The notes under the pieces: generated by a model
The model's database searches: none
Told to the model about the DNA's origin: nothing
The model's input: only the letters and a program-made list of their open reading frames with translations
Assembly: GCA_963743325.1 (NCBI GenBank)
Contig: CAVUOZ010000005.1
Location: forward strand, 496,001 to 560,000
Direction: 5' to 3'
DNA length: 64,000 nucleotides
Origin: DATFVA01 sp963743325
GTDB taxonomy: Bacteria > Bacteroidota > Ignavibacteria > Ignavibacteriales > Ignavibacteriaceae
Made by a program: the position numbers and the translations under genes
In this document: one piece after another, positions 33,284-41,762 of the stretch
Layout: each line of letters opens with the position of its first letter
Numbering within the stretch: the stretch's first letter is position 1

Positions 33284-34072
33284 ATGGAAATAGTGATGAA
33301 AAAATTTAATAATTTATTTGCAATTATCAGCCTTGACCTGCTTGTACTTATATCTTTTATATTGACAGGCTGTGCAGCCTATCAGGGAGCAGGCACTGAT
33401 AATACAGAATATAACAGTACTTATAATCTTGATGACCTTAATAATTATGGTGAGTGGCTGATTCTGAACCCCTATGGGGATGTCTGGCGCCCATATGTCG
33501 TTTCGGATTGGATACCCTTCTCTAACGGTTACTGGGCTTTAGCCGATGACCACTGGACTTGGATTTCGTATGAGCCTTTCGGCTGGATTGTTTATCATTA
33601 CGGATACTGGTATGATGATCCGCTTTATGGTTGGGTGTGGGTTCCATCTGATGATCCTTGGTCCCCGGCAAGAGTTGAGTGGATAAACTATGGTGAGCCA
33701 TGGGAGATATCAGGTAATCATTACTGGAATGTTGTGAGACAGAAGGATTTCACAAGGGATGATATCCGGGATTACAGAGTCAGCAATCCAATTCGTAATG
33801 AGGCCGGAGAGAGGGGAGTAATAAGTAAACCCCCCGGGAGGAGAGAAATAAAATCGGTTACAGGCGGTGGAGTTAATCAGGTTGATATCCATCGTGAACC
33901 TGTGAAACTTACACCCCGTGAAATTGAACGTATGAATTTACCTCCTGCGGAATCCAGGAAAATTGAACAAAAATCTACAGAAGTAAAGCGAAGAGATCTT
34001 GTTCCCCGCGATGAATATCGCAGGCAGCATCCTGAAAAAAGTAAAGAAAGTAAAAATGGAAACCGGAGATAA
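33284..34072 (+). CDS. Lipoprotein with Trp/Tyr-rich DUF6600-like domain
   Basis: 262 residues. The signal sequence ends in a lipobox (ISFILTGC). The next 130 residues are extremely rich in Trp, Tyr, Gly and Asp, with repeats of the type 'W.py..sdW.PfsnGyW....d.WtW.s.epfGw..yHYGyW', the pattern of DUF6600/YXWGxW-like envelope proteins. The C-terminal 100 residues are basic and Pro/Arg/Lys-rich, probably unstructured. ATG 33284 has AAAGGA five bases upstream and is preferred over the ATG at 33296. Such proteins are thought to sit in the periplasm facing the cell wall; function unknown. Confidence 0.8.
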   Translation: MEIVMKKFNNLFAIISLDLLVLISFILTGCAAYQGAGTDNTEYNSTYNLDDLNNYGEWLILNPYGDVWRPYVVSDWIPFSNGYWALADDHWTWISYEPFGWIVYHYGYWYDDPLYGWVWVPSDDPWSPARVEWINYGEPWEISGNHYWNVVRQKDFTRDDIRDYRVSNPIRNEAGERGVISKPPGRREIKSVTGGGVNQVDIHREPVKLTPREIERMNLPPAESRKIEQKSTEVKRRDLVPRDEYRRQHPEKSKESKNGNRR

Positions 34073-34388
34073 TAAACCCGAGCGTTAGACGGATCCCGAT
34101 ACTTTATTATTAAAGTGATCAACCCAACAGGTTCTCATGAGCTTGCGTTAAAATTTAGTTCTGAAAAGCTGGTTACCAGATTGAAAGTAATGCGTATGTG
34201 AAGCGTATCCGGAACCTTATTTCTGTATTTGTATTTGATATATCGGAAAAGTGTAGATTGAGTAAAAACAATGTTTAATCGATTAGACAGGGAATAATAA
34301 TCAATAATTACTAATCAATTGTTCAGACAGGGGGTCAATATTCAATAAAGAAATTGAACATCATAATTGAACATCATAAATGATGTTC
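34073..34388. other. Gap with weak coding-like stretch and a repeated palindrome
   Basis: 316 nt. A 42-codon stop-free stretch (34076-34201) ending IKVINPTGSHELALKFSSEK...RLKVMRM looks faintly protein-like but has no start codon or ribosome site. The right end carries a tandem 13-mer plus palindrome that abuts the ADH stop codon. Otherwise nothing seen. Confidence 0.5.
34354..34388. repeat. Tandem 13-mer (TTGAACATCATAA x2) with 9-bp palindrome at the ADH stop
   Basis: Two identical copies of TTGAACATCATAA (34354-34366, 34367-34379); the second runs into its own reverse complement (GAACATCAT-AA-ATGATGTTC, 34369-34388). The palindrome ends one base before the ADH stop codon. Not a typical terminator because no U-run follows on the minus strand. 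Confidence 0.6.
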
Positions 34389-35393
34389 CTACATAGTCAG
34401 CACAAATGCACCCTCAACCTTTCCATCCCGTAGATTGTCCAGTGCCTCATTCGCATTATTTAATGGAAGTTTTGTGATTTCTGTTCTAATGGGAACCTTT
34501 GGAGCGATTTTCAGGAGTTCTTCTCCATCAGTTCTTGTAAGATTTGCAACTGAGCGGATAACTCTTTCCTCCCATAAAATATTATATGGAAATGAAGGTA
34601 TATCACTCATATGAATTCCTCCGCTTACAATAGAAGCTCCTTTATCCGATGCCCTTAAAGCTGCAGGTATCAGCGAACCTACCGGAGCAAAAATTAAAGC
34701 AGCATCCAGTTTTACCGGAGGGGATTGAGAGGAGTCGCCTGCCCAGACTGCACCAAGTTTTTTAGCGAACTCTTGAGCTTCAGTATCACCTGGTCGTGTA
34801 AAAGCAAAAATCTTTTTTCCCTGGTATACCGCTATCTGAGCAACTATGTGGGCTGCAGCCCCGAAGCCATAGATTCCAAGATTCTCAAATGAATCGCCCG
34901 CCATTCTGTAAGTTCTGTAGCCTATCAGACCGGCACATAGTAATGGTGCAGCCTCTGCATCTTCGTATCCATTCGGAATGTGAAATGTATAATCCTGGTA
35001 GGCCGCAGTATACTCAGCATAACCTCCGTCAATTGTGTAACCGGTAAACTCTGCATTTATGCAAAGATTTTCCTGACCCCTTTTACAGAACCTGCAGTGT
35101 CCGCATGTATACCCTAACCAGGGGACGCCAACCCTGTCATTCAACTTAAACTTCTTAACATTGTCTCCCGCTTTAACTATGTAACCTACTATTTCGTGAC
35201 CTGGAATTAATGGAAGTCTGGGACTGGTCAATTCCTGATCAACTATATGTAAATCGGTATGACATACACCGCAGGCTTTAACTCTAATTAATACCTGGTC
35301 GGCATTGATGCCTGGAACTGGCACCACTTTCTCTTTTAACTTTTCACCCTTCTTATCCAAAACCATTGCATTCATTATTTTAGGGATATTCAT
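34389..35393 (-). CDS. Zinc-dependent alcohol dehydrogenase (MDR superfamily)
   Basis: 334 residues. Oxidises alcohols or reduces aldehydes with NAD(P). Catalytic-zinc ligands are visible in KACGVCHTDLHIVDQE (Cys, with the His/Glu of PGHEIVGYI), and the structural-zinc cysteines in YTCGHCRFCKRGQENLC. The Rossmann motif is LGIYGFGAAAHIVAQIA (G-x-G-x-A, slightly altered from GxGGLG). The closest general type is the zinc-binding ADH class typified by AdhP/YahK-like and 'acetone/NAD ADH' proteins. Start codon overlaps the SDR stop by 4 nt (ATGA), so it is the second gene of a two-gene oxidoreductase operon. Confidence 0.9.
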   Translation of the reverse strand: MNIPKIMNAMVLDKKGEKLKEKVVPVPGINADQVLIRVKACGVCHTDLHIVDQELTSPRLPLIPGHEIVGYIVKAGDNVKKFKLNDRVGVPWLGYTCGHCRFCKRGQENLCINAEFTGYTIDGGYAEYTAAYQDYTFHIPNGYEDAEAAPLLCAGLIGYRTYRMAGDSFENLGIYGFGAAAHIVAQIAVYQGKKIFAFTRPGDTEAQEFAKKLGAVWAGDSSQSPPVKLDAALIFAPVGSLIPAALRASDKGASIVSGGIHMSDIPSFPYNILWEERVIRSVANLTRTDGEELLKIAPKVPIRTEITKLPLNNANEALDNLRDGKVEGAFVLTM

Positions 35394-36223
35394 TTATTCT
35401 CTCCTGCTCTCAGTTTTGTTAGTTCCAGACTTAAGTTCCATAATTTTTTACTGTCTGCCTTATTATATGCCTGGCTATGGGCATCAGCTTCCTTTTTGAC
35501 ATTAAAATATTTGCCGGTTACTCCCTCAAGTGTTTCAGAAACAGCCAGGAAGACTTCTGCGTCTGCGCCTGTTTCAGGTTTGCCCATGGGACTGATACCT
35601 CCATTTCTCACCATCTTTGTATCCAGGTATGTACCCGGATGAAGTGCATTAACAGTGATGTTCCCTGTTCTCAGCTGTTCAGCCAGTTCAAAGGTGTACA
35701 TTATTAAGGCAAGCTTGCTTTGAGAATATGCCTGAACGGGATTGAAGCTGTTTTCCATCATTATATCATCAAAATTGATTTTATGCTGACCTGCAGAACT
35801 CACATTTACAATACGTGAGGGTGCTGACTTTCGCAATAAAGACAGAAGCAATTGAGTCAGAAGGAATGGAGCAAGATAATTCACAGCCAATCTTAGTTCA
35901 TATCCATCTTTACTATAGCGCGGATCAGAATAACCAGCTCCTGCATTATTGATCAGGACATCAAGTCCGGTATATTTAAATTTTACTTCATCTGCCATAT
36001 CCTGTACTTCTTCAAGTGAAGAAAAGTCAGCTAACAGACCTTCAATATTATGATTACCTGTCCCGGCCGATAACTCTTTGGCAGTCTGCATCAGTTTTTC
36101 TTTATTCCTTCCATGTATAATTACGTGTGCTTTCTTTTCCGCAAGTTTTAATGCAGTTAATTTCCCTATACCGTCTGTAGACCCGGTTACTAAAATTATT
36201 TGATCCTTTAAAGGCTTTCCCAT
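35390..36223 (-). CDS. Short-chain dehydrogenase/reductase (retinol-dehydrogenase-like)
   Basis: 277 residues, classical SDR. TGSTDGIGKLTALKLAEK is the cofactor loop (TGxxxGIG), VLINNAGAGYSD the NNAG motif, and the catalytic Ser/Tyr/Lys lie in RIVNVSSAGQHKI and AYSQSKLALIMYTFEL (YxxxK). The N-terminal pattern, VITGxTDGIG with IHGRNKEKL, resembles the retinol dehydrogenase/protochlorophyllide-reductase-like subgroup that favours NADP(H). ATG has AAAGGA upstream. Upstream of, and overlapping, the zinc ADH; substrate unknown. Confidence 0.9.
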   Translation of the reverse strand: MGKPLKDQIILVTGSTDGIGKLTALKLAEKKAHVIIHGRNKEKLMQTAKELSAGTGNHNIEGLLADFSSLEEVQDMADEVKFKYTGLDVLINNAGAGYSDPRYSKDGYELRLAVNYLAPFLLTQLLLSLLRKSAPSRIVNVSSAGQHKINFDDIMMENSFNPVQAYSQSKLALIMYTFELAEQLRTGNITVNALHPGTYLDTKMVRNGGISPMGKPETGADAEVFLAVSETLEGVTGKYFNVKKEADAHSQAYNKADSKKLWNLSLELTKLRAGENK

Positions 36224-36347
36224 TAATATTCCTTTTAATTAACTGTTATCAATTTTATTAATTTTTATTAGTTATTCAACTTTAATAATAAAGATCATGA
36301 TTGAAGATACAGGGGAAGCCGGAATTCATTAAGTATACGCTTTTTTT

Positions 36348-36355
36348 TATATTTG
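36348..36355 (+). promoter_or_regulatory. Candidate TAnnTTTG promoter box upstream of kdsA
   Basis: TATATTTG, 28 nt before the kdsA ATG in the divergent SDR/kdsA gap, matching the Bacteroidota -7 consensus. It would drive the Kdo/Lpt operon. Prediction only. Confidence 0.38.
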
Positions 36356-36383
36356 ACTTATTCTAAACAACAGAATATGACTA

Positions 36384-37199
36384 ATGGTTGAAATTGGCAA
36401 AATAAAGGCGGGCGGTAACAATGCTTTCGTGCTTATTGCGGGGCCCTGTGTGGTTGAAAGTGAAAAGCTGTTAAGGCAGACTGCTGCGGAAATAAAATCA
36501 ATTACATCCTCACTTGACATTCCTTTTATTTTTAAGGCGAGCTATAAAAAAGCAAACCGCACCAGTGCGTCATCTTTTATTGGAATAGGAGATAAAGACG
36601 CCCTTGAAATGCTAGGCAATGTGGGGAAAGAATTTGATGTCCCTGTTCTTACTGATATTCATCTTCCTGCAGAAGCAGAGATGGCTGCCGAATATGCTGA
36701 AGTCTTGCAGATACCGGCATTCCTTTGCCGGCAGACCGATTTGCTTCTGGCTGCCGGCGAAACGGGAAAGGTGATAAATATTAAAAAAGGACAGTTCCTT
36801 GCTCCTGAGGATATGAAGCATGTTGCGGAGAAAGTTCTATCGACCGGTAATAAAAAAATCATGCTTACGGAAAGAGGGACAACATTCGGATATCATGACC
36901 TGGTCGTTGATATGCGTTCGCTTATCATTATGAAGGAGCTTGGTTATCCCGTTGTAATGGACGCAACTCATTCGGTTCAACTCCCTTCCAAAGGAGATAC
37001 AAGCGGAGGACAGCCGAAATATATAAAATATCTTGCAAAAGCTGCGGCCGCAGTAGGAATAGACGCTCTCTTCCTTGAAGTACATCCTCAACCCGAAAAA
37101 GCATTGAGCGATTCTTCAAGTCAGTTGCCGTTAAGCGAATTGAAACAGCTGCTGGAAGAAGTCAAAAAAATTGATTCTATAACAAAAGGATTGCATTGA
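36384..37199 (+). CDS. kdsA: 3-deoxy-8-phosphooctulonate (Kdo8P) synthase
   Basis: Condenses arabinose-5-phosphate and phosphoenolpyruvate into Kdo-8-phosphate for LPS inner core. Conserved blocks: IAGPCVVESEKLLRQTA, FIFKASYKKANRTSASSFIG, VLTDIH, LQIPAFLCRQTDLL, NIKKGQFLAPEDM, LTERGTTFGYHDLVVDMRS, DATHSVQLPS and LFLEVHPQPEKALSDSSSQL. 271 residues, standard. It opens a seven-step envelope operon: kdsA, unknown gene, kdsD, lptC, OstA-like, lptB, with overlaps at most junctions. The stop overlaps the next TTG start (TTGA). Confidence 0.97.
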   Translation: MVEIGKIKAGGNNAFVLIAGPCVVESEKLLRQTAAEIKSITSSLDIPFIFKASYKKANRTSASSFIGIGDKDALEMLGNVGKEFDVPVLTDIHLPAEAEMAAEYAEVLQIPAFLCRQTDLLLAAGETGKVINIKKGQFLAPEDMKHVAEKVLSTGNKKIMLTERGTTFGYHDLVVDMRSLIIMKELGYPVVMDATHSVQLPSKGDTSGGQPKYIKYLAKAAAAVGIDALFLEVHPQPEKALSDSSSQLPLSELKQLLEEVKKIDSITKGLH

Positions 37200-37957
37200 A
37201 CTCCGGCGTAGAACAATTCCCTAGAGAATTAACGAGACAGGAAAAATACCTTCTGTTTTCCGTGTTACCGGAAGACAAACCGGGCTATAAACAATACCGG
37301 GAAAAAATCAATACACTGCTTGTGACTGGCTTCGGAAGATTTAAGAACAGCAATCTTATTTTAGGAAAGCAGAACACAGTTCCTGATCTATCATATTCTT
37401 CGGCCCCGGTATTTGCCGCGGGCACAATAAAAATTCCCGGTGATGAAATTGATATCCTTATAAATGAAGAGGTTGATGATGAAATCGAATTTGACCTCAC
37501 TGTAAAAAATTCAAATATAATTCCTGAAGAAATTAATGAACAGGAAAGATGGAGCTATTCAGACTGGAACCCTGGGAATAAATCCCCCTATGATAATAAA
37601 GATGTAAGAGAAGTTGTAGTTTCGAAGGGAGAGTATATTCTTGTTTTTGCCCCATCGCAAAAAAAAATATGGCTGCATATGAATGGGAGCGGTGTAAATT
37701 ATCTTATACCACTTACTAATTATTATAATGAACTTATGCGTTCTAAAAGAATAAACGACCCTAGGCAGGCATTGAATCCAAGCCTTTTTTTTCAAAATAT
37801 AGATGAATTTTCGGATGATGAATTAATCAATGCCTTCGTTTTGTATAATAAATATTTGAGAAGATTTTCAATAGATTTTTCAAAATATCTGAAAGCACAA
37901 CAACAGATAATTAACAAAAGACGATTTATAGATTTGTTCAGGAAGGACAAAAATTGA
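37196..37957 (+). CDS. Hypothetical protein inserted between kdsA and kdsD (TTG start)
   Basis: 253 residues, no signal peptide or membrane helix, acidic. The TTG start overlaps the kdsA stop and its own TGA stop overlaps the kdsD TTG start, so it is locked into the operon. The sequence has an N-terminal helical part (RQEKYLLFSVLPEDKPGYKQYREKI), a beta-rich middle (FAAGTIKIPGDEIDILINEE and EVVVSKGEYILVFAPSQKKI) and a C-terminal helical basic tail (FSKYLKAQQQIINKRRFIDLF). I do not recognise the family. Its position suggests a role in Kdo/LPS synthesis or its control, by context only. Confidence 0.8.
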   Translation: MNSGVEQFPRELTRQEKYLLFSVLPEDKPGYKQYREKINTLLVTGFGRFKNSNLILGKQNTVPDLSYSSAPVFAAGTIKIPGDEIDILINEEVDDEIEFDLTVKNSNIIPEEINEQERWSYSDWNPGNKSPYDNKDVREVVVSKGEYILVFAPSQKKIWLHMNGSGVNYLIPLTNYYNELMRSKRINDPRQALNPSLFFQNIDEFSDDELINAFVLYNKYLRRFSIDFSKYLKAQQQIINKRRFIDLFRKDKN

Positions 37958-38931
37958 ATTCGAACGAAATAATTAAAAAGGGCAAAGAAGTAATAAGAAT
38001 TGAAGCGGCTGCAGTCGCAGGTCTGGAAAACAGCATAGATGAAGAATTTGTTAAGGCGATTGATACCATTTATGAATGCAAAGGCAGGGTGGTTTTAACC
38101 GGAATGGGAAAGTCAGGACTGATTGCCCGTAAGATCGTGGCGACATTAAATTCAACAGGGACTGCCTCTATTTATCTTCACCCCACCGATGCACTGCATG
38201 GCGATCTTGGAATGGTAAGAAAGGAGGATGTTGTAATCCTCATAAGCAAAAGCGGGAACACTGAAGAAATTTCCAATCTTATTCCTATGCTGAAACGATT
38301 GAAAGTTACTCTTATTGCAATGTGCGGTTCCCGTGATTCAAGACTTGCAAAGGAATGTGACATTTTTTTAAATATAGGCGTAAAGGAGGAAGCCTGTCCC
38401 CACGACCTGGCGCCCACTGCTTCAACTACTGCGACACTTGCTATGGGAGATGCCCTTTCTGTAGCACTTCTTGAGAAAAGAGATTTTACGGCTGAGGATT
38501 TTGCTTTTTTGCATCCCGGTGGAAGTCTGGGTAAGAGGCTGTCACTTCAGATAAAAGAAATAATGATCAAAGGAGATAAAATCCCTTCCGTGCATGAAAA
38601 AGCCTCTATTAAGGATGTGATTCTCGAGATAACATCAAAAAGACTGGGAACCACCTGTGTTGTAGATAATTACGGTACGCTTACCGGCATAATCACAGAT
38701 GGAGACCTGAGAAGGCTGCTAGAAAAAACTCTCGAGATAAAAAATCTCACTGCGAGAGATATAATGACGAAAAATCCGAAAGTGACAAAGGAATTCTATC
38801 TTGCTTCTCTGGCATTACAGCAGATGGAAAATTTTAAGATCACCACACTGGTAATAGTAAGCGAGGAGAATAAACCTATTGGAATTCTTCATCTTCATGA
38901 TCTGATTAATCTTGGACTTCAGCAAAGATGA
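37954..38931 (+). CDS. kdsD: D-arabinose-5-phosphate isomerase (TTG start)
   Basis: Interconverts ribulose-5-phosphate and arabinose-5-phosphate, feeding KdsA. The N-terminal SIS domain (GRVVLTGMGKSGLIARKIVATLNSTGT, HGDLGMV, LISKSGNTEEISNLIP, catalytic His in HPGGSLGKRL) is followed by a CBS pair (IMIKGDKIP..., DLRRLLE, IMTKNPKVT, IGILHLHDL). 325 residues, typical for KdsD/KpsF. The TTG start overlaps the previous stop (TTGA), and the end overlaps the lptC ATG (ATGA). Confidence 0.96.
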   Translation: MNSNEIIKKGKEVIRIEAAAVAGLENSIDEEFVKAIDTIYECKGRVVLTGMGKSGLIARKIVATLNSTGTASIYLHPTDALHGDLGMVRKEDVVILISKSGNTEEISNLIPMLKRLKVTLIAMCGSRDSRLAKECDIFLNIGVKEEACPHDLAPTASTTATLAMGDALSVALLEKRDFTAEDFAFLHPGGSLGKRLSLQIKEIMIKGDKIPSVHEKASIKDVILEITSKRLGTTCVVDNYGTLTGIITDGDLRRLLEKTLEIKNLTARDIMTKNPKVTKEFYLASLALQQMENFKITTLVIVSEENKPIGILHLHDLINLGLQQR

Positions 38932-39473
38932 GATACTTATTGATATTGACTGCAGTTTTAATCTTTATTTATGCAGGCTGCGGTGAAGAAAAGGTTAAGC
39001 CCAATGTAAATCCGGATACTAATGAGGGGGAAATACCTGCACAGGAAAGCTGGGATGCAAAGGTGATATTCTCAGATTCAGGTAAAACAACCGCAATCCT
39101 TTATGCAGGTCATTTAAGGGTATTCGCTGAAAATAAAGAAACATTACTTGACAGCGGGGTGCAGGTGGATTTCTATAATCCCGGTGAAGTAAAGACAACC
39201 ACACTTACTTCGAAGAGGGGAAGAGTTGAGGATGAAACAAAAAATCTTTATGCGATGGACAGCGTAGTGGCAGTGAGCGACAGCGGTGTGACAATAATGA
39301 CTAATGAACTTATGTGGCGCAACAAAGATGCAAAGATTGTTTCTGATAAATTCGTCACGATCCTTACCGCTAAAGAAAGAATACAGGGCTATGGATTTGA
39401 ATCAAACCAGAGCCTTACGAATTATGTTATTTACAATATCACTTATACAGCAAGAACTGACAGTCTGAAGTAA
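38928..39473 (+). CDS. lptC: LPS export protein LptC (lipoprotein form)
   Basis: 181 residues. The signal peptide ends in a lipobox (IFIYAGC), so it is predicted to be lipid-anchored instead of having the uncleaved helix of E. coli LptC. The periplasmic part shows the LptC beta-jellyroll pattern (SWDAKVIFSDSGKTTAILYAG, DFYNPGEVKTTTLTSKRGRV, NLYAMDSVVAVSDSGVTIMTN, FVTILTAKERIQGYGFES). LptC passes LPS from LptB2FG to LptA. Position between kdsD and an OstA-like gene supports the call. Its TAA overlaps the ATG of the longest downstream frame by one base. Confidence 0.9.
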   Translation: MRYLLILTAVLIFIYAGCGEEKVKPNVNPDTNEGEIPAQESWDAKVIFSDSGKTTAILYAGHLRVFAENKETLLDSGVQVDFYNPGEVKTTTLTSKRGRVEDETKNLYAMDSVVAVSDSGVTIMTNELMWRNKDAKIVSDKFVTILTAKERIQGYGFESNQSLTNYVIYNITYTARTDSLK

Positions 39474-39547
39474 TGCCTGATTTAAGAAATAGAACACGGA
39501 TGATACGGATTACACAGATTTTCATGGATCTATCAGCTTTAAGAGAA

Positions 39548-40990
39548 ATGAATAAACTTGTTCAAATATCATTATTAATCCTTATTGTTTCGCTTAATTC
39601 CTTTTCCCAGGAAAAAGGAGAGATGATTACGGTAGTAGGTGACAGTCTTGTTGGCAGGATTGTCAGCGGCGAAACCACGCGTGAGGTATACGGCAATGTA
39701 GTACTTACACAGGGTAATGTAGTGATCACCTGCAATAAAGCCATACAATACATTTCGCGGAATGATGCTGAACTTATCGGTGATGTTGTGGTAAAACAGG
39801 ACAGTATGACTATCAAAACTCCCGCGGGATTTTATTATGGGAATGAAAGGCGTGCAGAAAGCAGTGCAGGCGTTCAGCTTGATGATAAAAAGGTTATACT
39901 CACAGCAGACTCCGGTGAATATTTTTTTAATGACGATAAAGCGGTTTTCAGAAGCAGGGTAACATTATTTGACACAGCCAGTACTTTGACATCACAAAAG
40001 CTTACATATTTTAAAAATGAAGACCGTGCCATTGCAGTGGGGGGTGTAAAAATTATCCAGAAAGATAATATAATTGATGCAGATACGCTTGAACATTTCA
40101 GAAAATCACGGATTACTTTTGCAAATTCCAGTGTCCGTATAGAAAACAGAATCAACGGGGTGCAGATTTTCGGAGAATATCTTATAGATTATGCTCAGGA
40201 TTTCCATACAATAATTGATAAAAACCCCCTTCTGATTCAGGTAGATACAACCCGGACACGGCTGCCCGATTCCCTGATCGTAAATAATGACAGCATGGAA
40301 ATAAAGCTGGACACCTTAATTATAAAGTCAAAAGCAATGGAATCCTGGCGTGATACAATAAATTTGTTTAAGGCACAGGATTCTGTGAAAATATGGAGGA
40401 GTACCTTTGCATCTTTAAATGATTATTCAATTTATAAAAAGAGTGACGAAAAGATTATCACATACCGTAGAAAGGAGAGTGACAGGCAACCGGTTTTATG
40501 GAATGAAGAAACTCAGCTTACCGGTGATTCCATTACTATATTTCTGAAAAACAATGAGGTTCAGGCACTGGAAGTGATAAAGTCTGCATTTGTTCTATCT
40601 CCAAATGAGAATTATCATAACAGGTTCAACCAGATTTCAGGGGATAAATTAATTATGTATTTTGATAGTGGTGATGTCAGCCGGGTTGAAGTCAAGGGCA
40701 GCGTTTATAACGTTTATTATATGTATACTGAAGAACAAAAACCGAATGGACTTACGCAATCTTCAGCTGAGTCTGCCACGATAAATTTTAAGAACAAAAA
40801 AATCGATGAGGTACGATTATACGGCTCCCCTAAAAGCGATTATTACCCGGAAAACATGGTAGCCGGTAAAGAACCGAATTTTGATTTACCGAGGTTTAAT
40901 CTTGTAAAAAACAGGCCCGGGAAAAAAGATCTGTTAAAACAGATTAAACCTGCAGGAAGAATCTTTTCACCAATGGATACATTGCAATAA
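39548..40990 (+). CDS. OstA/LptA-like periplasmic protein (LPS transport)
   Basis: About 480 residues from the ATG at 39548, which starts a proper signal peptide (MNKLVQISLLILIVSLNSFS). The frame opens at 39473, but those 25 codons come from word-like DNA (repeating ACGGAT/CACAGAT) and are unlikely to be translated. The N-terminal 200 residues show OstA jellyroll repeats (REVYGNVVLTQGNVVITCNK, NDAELIGDVVVKQDSMTIKT, AVFRSRVTLFDTASTLTSQK, AIAVGGVKIIQKDNIIDADT); the rest continues similar beta repeats. Much longer than E. coli LptA (185), as in Bacteroidota OstA-like proteins. Bridges LPS transport across the periplasm with LptC and LptB. Confidence 0.85.
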   Translation: MNKLVQISLLILIVSLNSFSQEKGEMITVVGDSLVGRIVSGETTREVYGNVVLTQGNVVITCNKAIQYISRNDAELIGDVVVKQDSMTIKTPAGFYYGNERRAESSAGVQLDDKKVILTADSGEYFFNDDKAVFRSRVTLFDTASTLTSQKLTYFKNEDRAIAVGGVKIIQKDNIIDADTLEHFRKSRITFANSSVRIENRINGVQIFGEYLIDYAQDFHTIIDKNPLLIQVDTTRTRLPDSLIVNNDSMEIKLDTLIIKSKAMESWRDTINLFKAQDSVKIWRSTFASLNDYSIYKKSDEKIITYRRKESDRQPVLWNEETQLTGDSITIFLKNNEVQALEVIKSAFVLSPNENYHNRFNQISGDKLIMYFDSGDVSRVEVKGSVYNVYYMYTEEQKPNGLTQSSAESATINFKNKKIDEVRLYGSPKSDYYPENMVAGKEPNFDLPRFNLVKNRPGKKDLLKQIKPAGRIFSPMDTLQ

Positions 40991-40992
40991 TT

Positions 40993-41733
40993 ATGCATGA
41001 AAAAACTCTAAGAAGCGAAGACCTTATTAAAATTTATAAACACAGGACGGTGGTAAATAAAGCCAGTGTAAAAGTTTCAAAAGGTGAAATAGTAGGATTG
41101 CTTGGTCCTAACGGGGCAGGAAAAACCACTACTTTTTATATGATAACGGGCATGATAAGACCGGACAGCGGGAAAGTTTTTCTTGATGATAAAGAAATTA
41201 CCAAGATCCCGATGTACAAACGCGCAAGAATGGGAGTTGGTTACCTCCCCCAGGAAGCATCAATATTCAGGAAACTTTCAGTTGAAGATAACCTGATGGC
41301 AGTGCTTCAAATGATCAGGCTTTCCAATAAGGAAAGAAAAGAGAAATGCGAATCACTCCTGGAAGATCTGGGTATAAAGCATATACGCAAAAGCATCGGC
41401 TTCCAGTTAAGCGGCGGGGAGCGGAGACGTACTGAAATTGCACGCGCTCTTGCTACAGATCCCAGCTTTATACTTCTCGATGAACCTTTTGCCGGAATAG
41501 ATCCTATCGCTGTTGAAGATATAATGACAATCGTTGCAAATCTGAAAAACCGGGGAATTGGAGTATTGATCACTGATCACAACGTACATGAAACATTAAG
41601 TATAGTCGATAATGCATACATATTAATCAACGGTGTAATATTCAAATCGGGCGGAGCGGAGATGCTTGCAGAAGATGAGGAAGTACGTAAACTTTATCTA
41701 GGTGAAAAATTCCGTCTCGATCGTTACCAGTAA
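40993..41733 (+). CDS. lptB: LPS export ABC transporter ATP-binding protein
   Basis: Cytoplasmic ATPase of the LptB2FG extractor. Walker A GPNGAGKTTTFYMI, Q-loop YLPQEASIFRKLSVEDNL (the LPQE...FRKL phrase is typical of LptB), signature LSGGERRRTEIARAL, Walker B FILLDEPFAGIDPI, and the switch His in LITDHNVHETL. 246 residues. Two nucleotides after the OstA-like stop. LptF/G are not in this window. It closes the kdsA-lptB operon; murB follows after a 29-nt gap and may be co-transcribed. Confidence 0.97.
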   Translation: MHEKTLRSEDLIKIYKHRTVVNKASVKVSKGEIVGLLGPNGAGKTTTFYMITGMIRPDSGKVFLDDKEITKIPMYKRARMGVGYLPQEASIFRKLSVEDNLMAVLQMIRLSNKERKEKCESLLEDLGIKHIRKSIGFQLSGGERRRTEIARALATDPSFILLDEPFAGIDPIAVEDIMTIVANLKNRGIGVLITDHNVHETLSIVDNAYILINGVIFKSGGAEMLAEDEEVRKLYLGEKFRLDRYQ

Positions 41734-41762
41734 ACAATCTTATCAGTCAGCCATATTAATAA

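Noticed and set aside
34076..34201. Stop-free stretch reading ...IKVINPTGSHELALKFSSEK... after the DUF6600 gene
   Set aside because: Only 42 codons, no start codon or ribosome-binding site; chance open frames of this size are common in this DNA. Mentioned within the gap description.
16577..34388. CRISPR array suspected from the repeated words
   Set aside because: Units are 7 or 10 nt, degenerate and contiguous without spacers; no cas genes are present.
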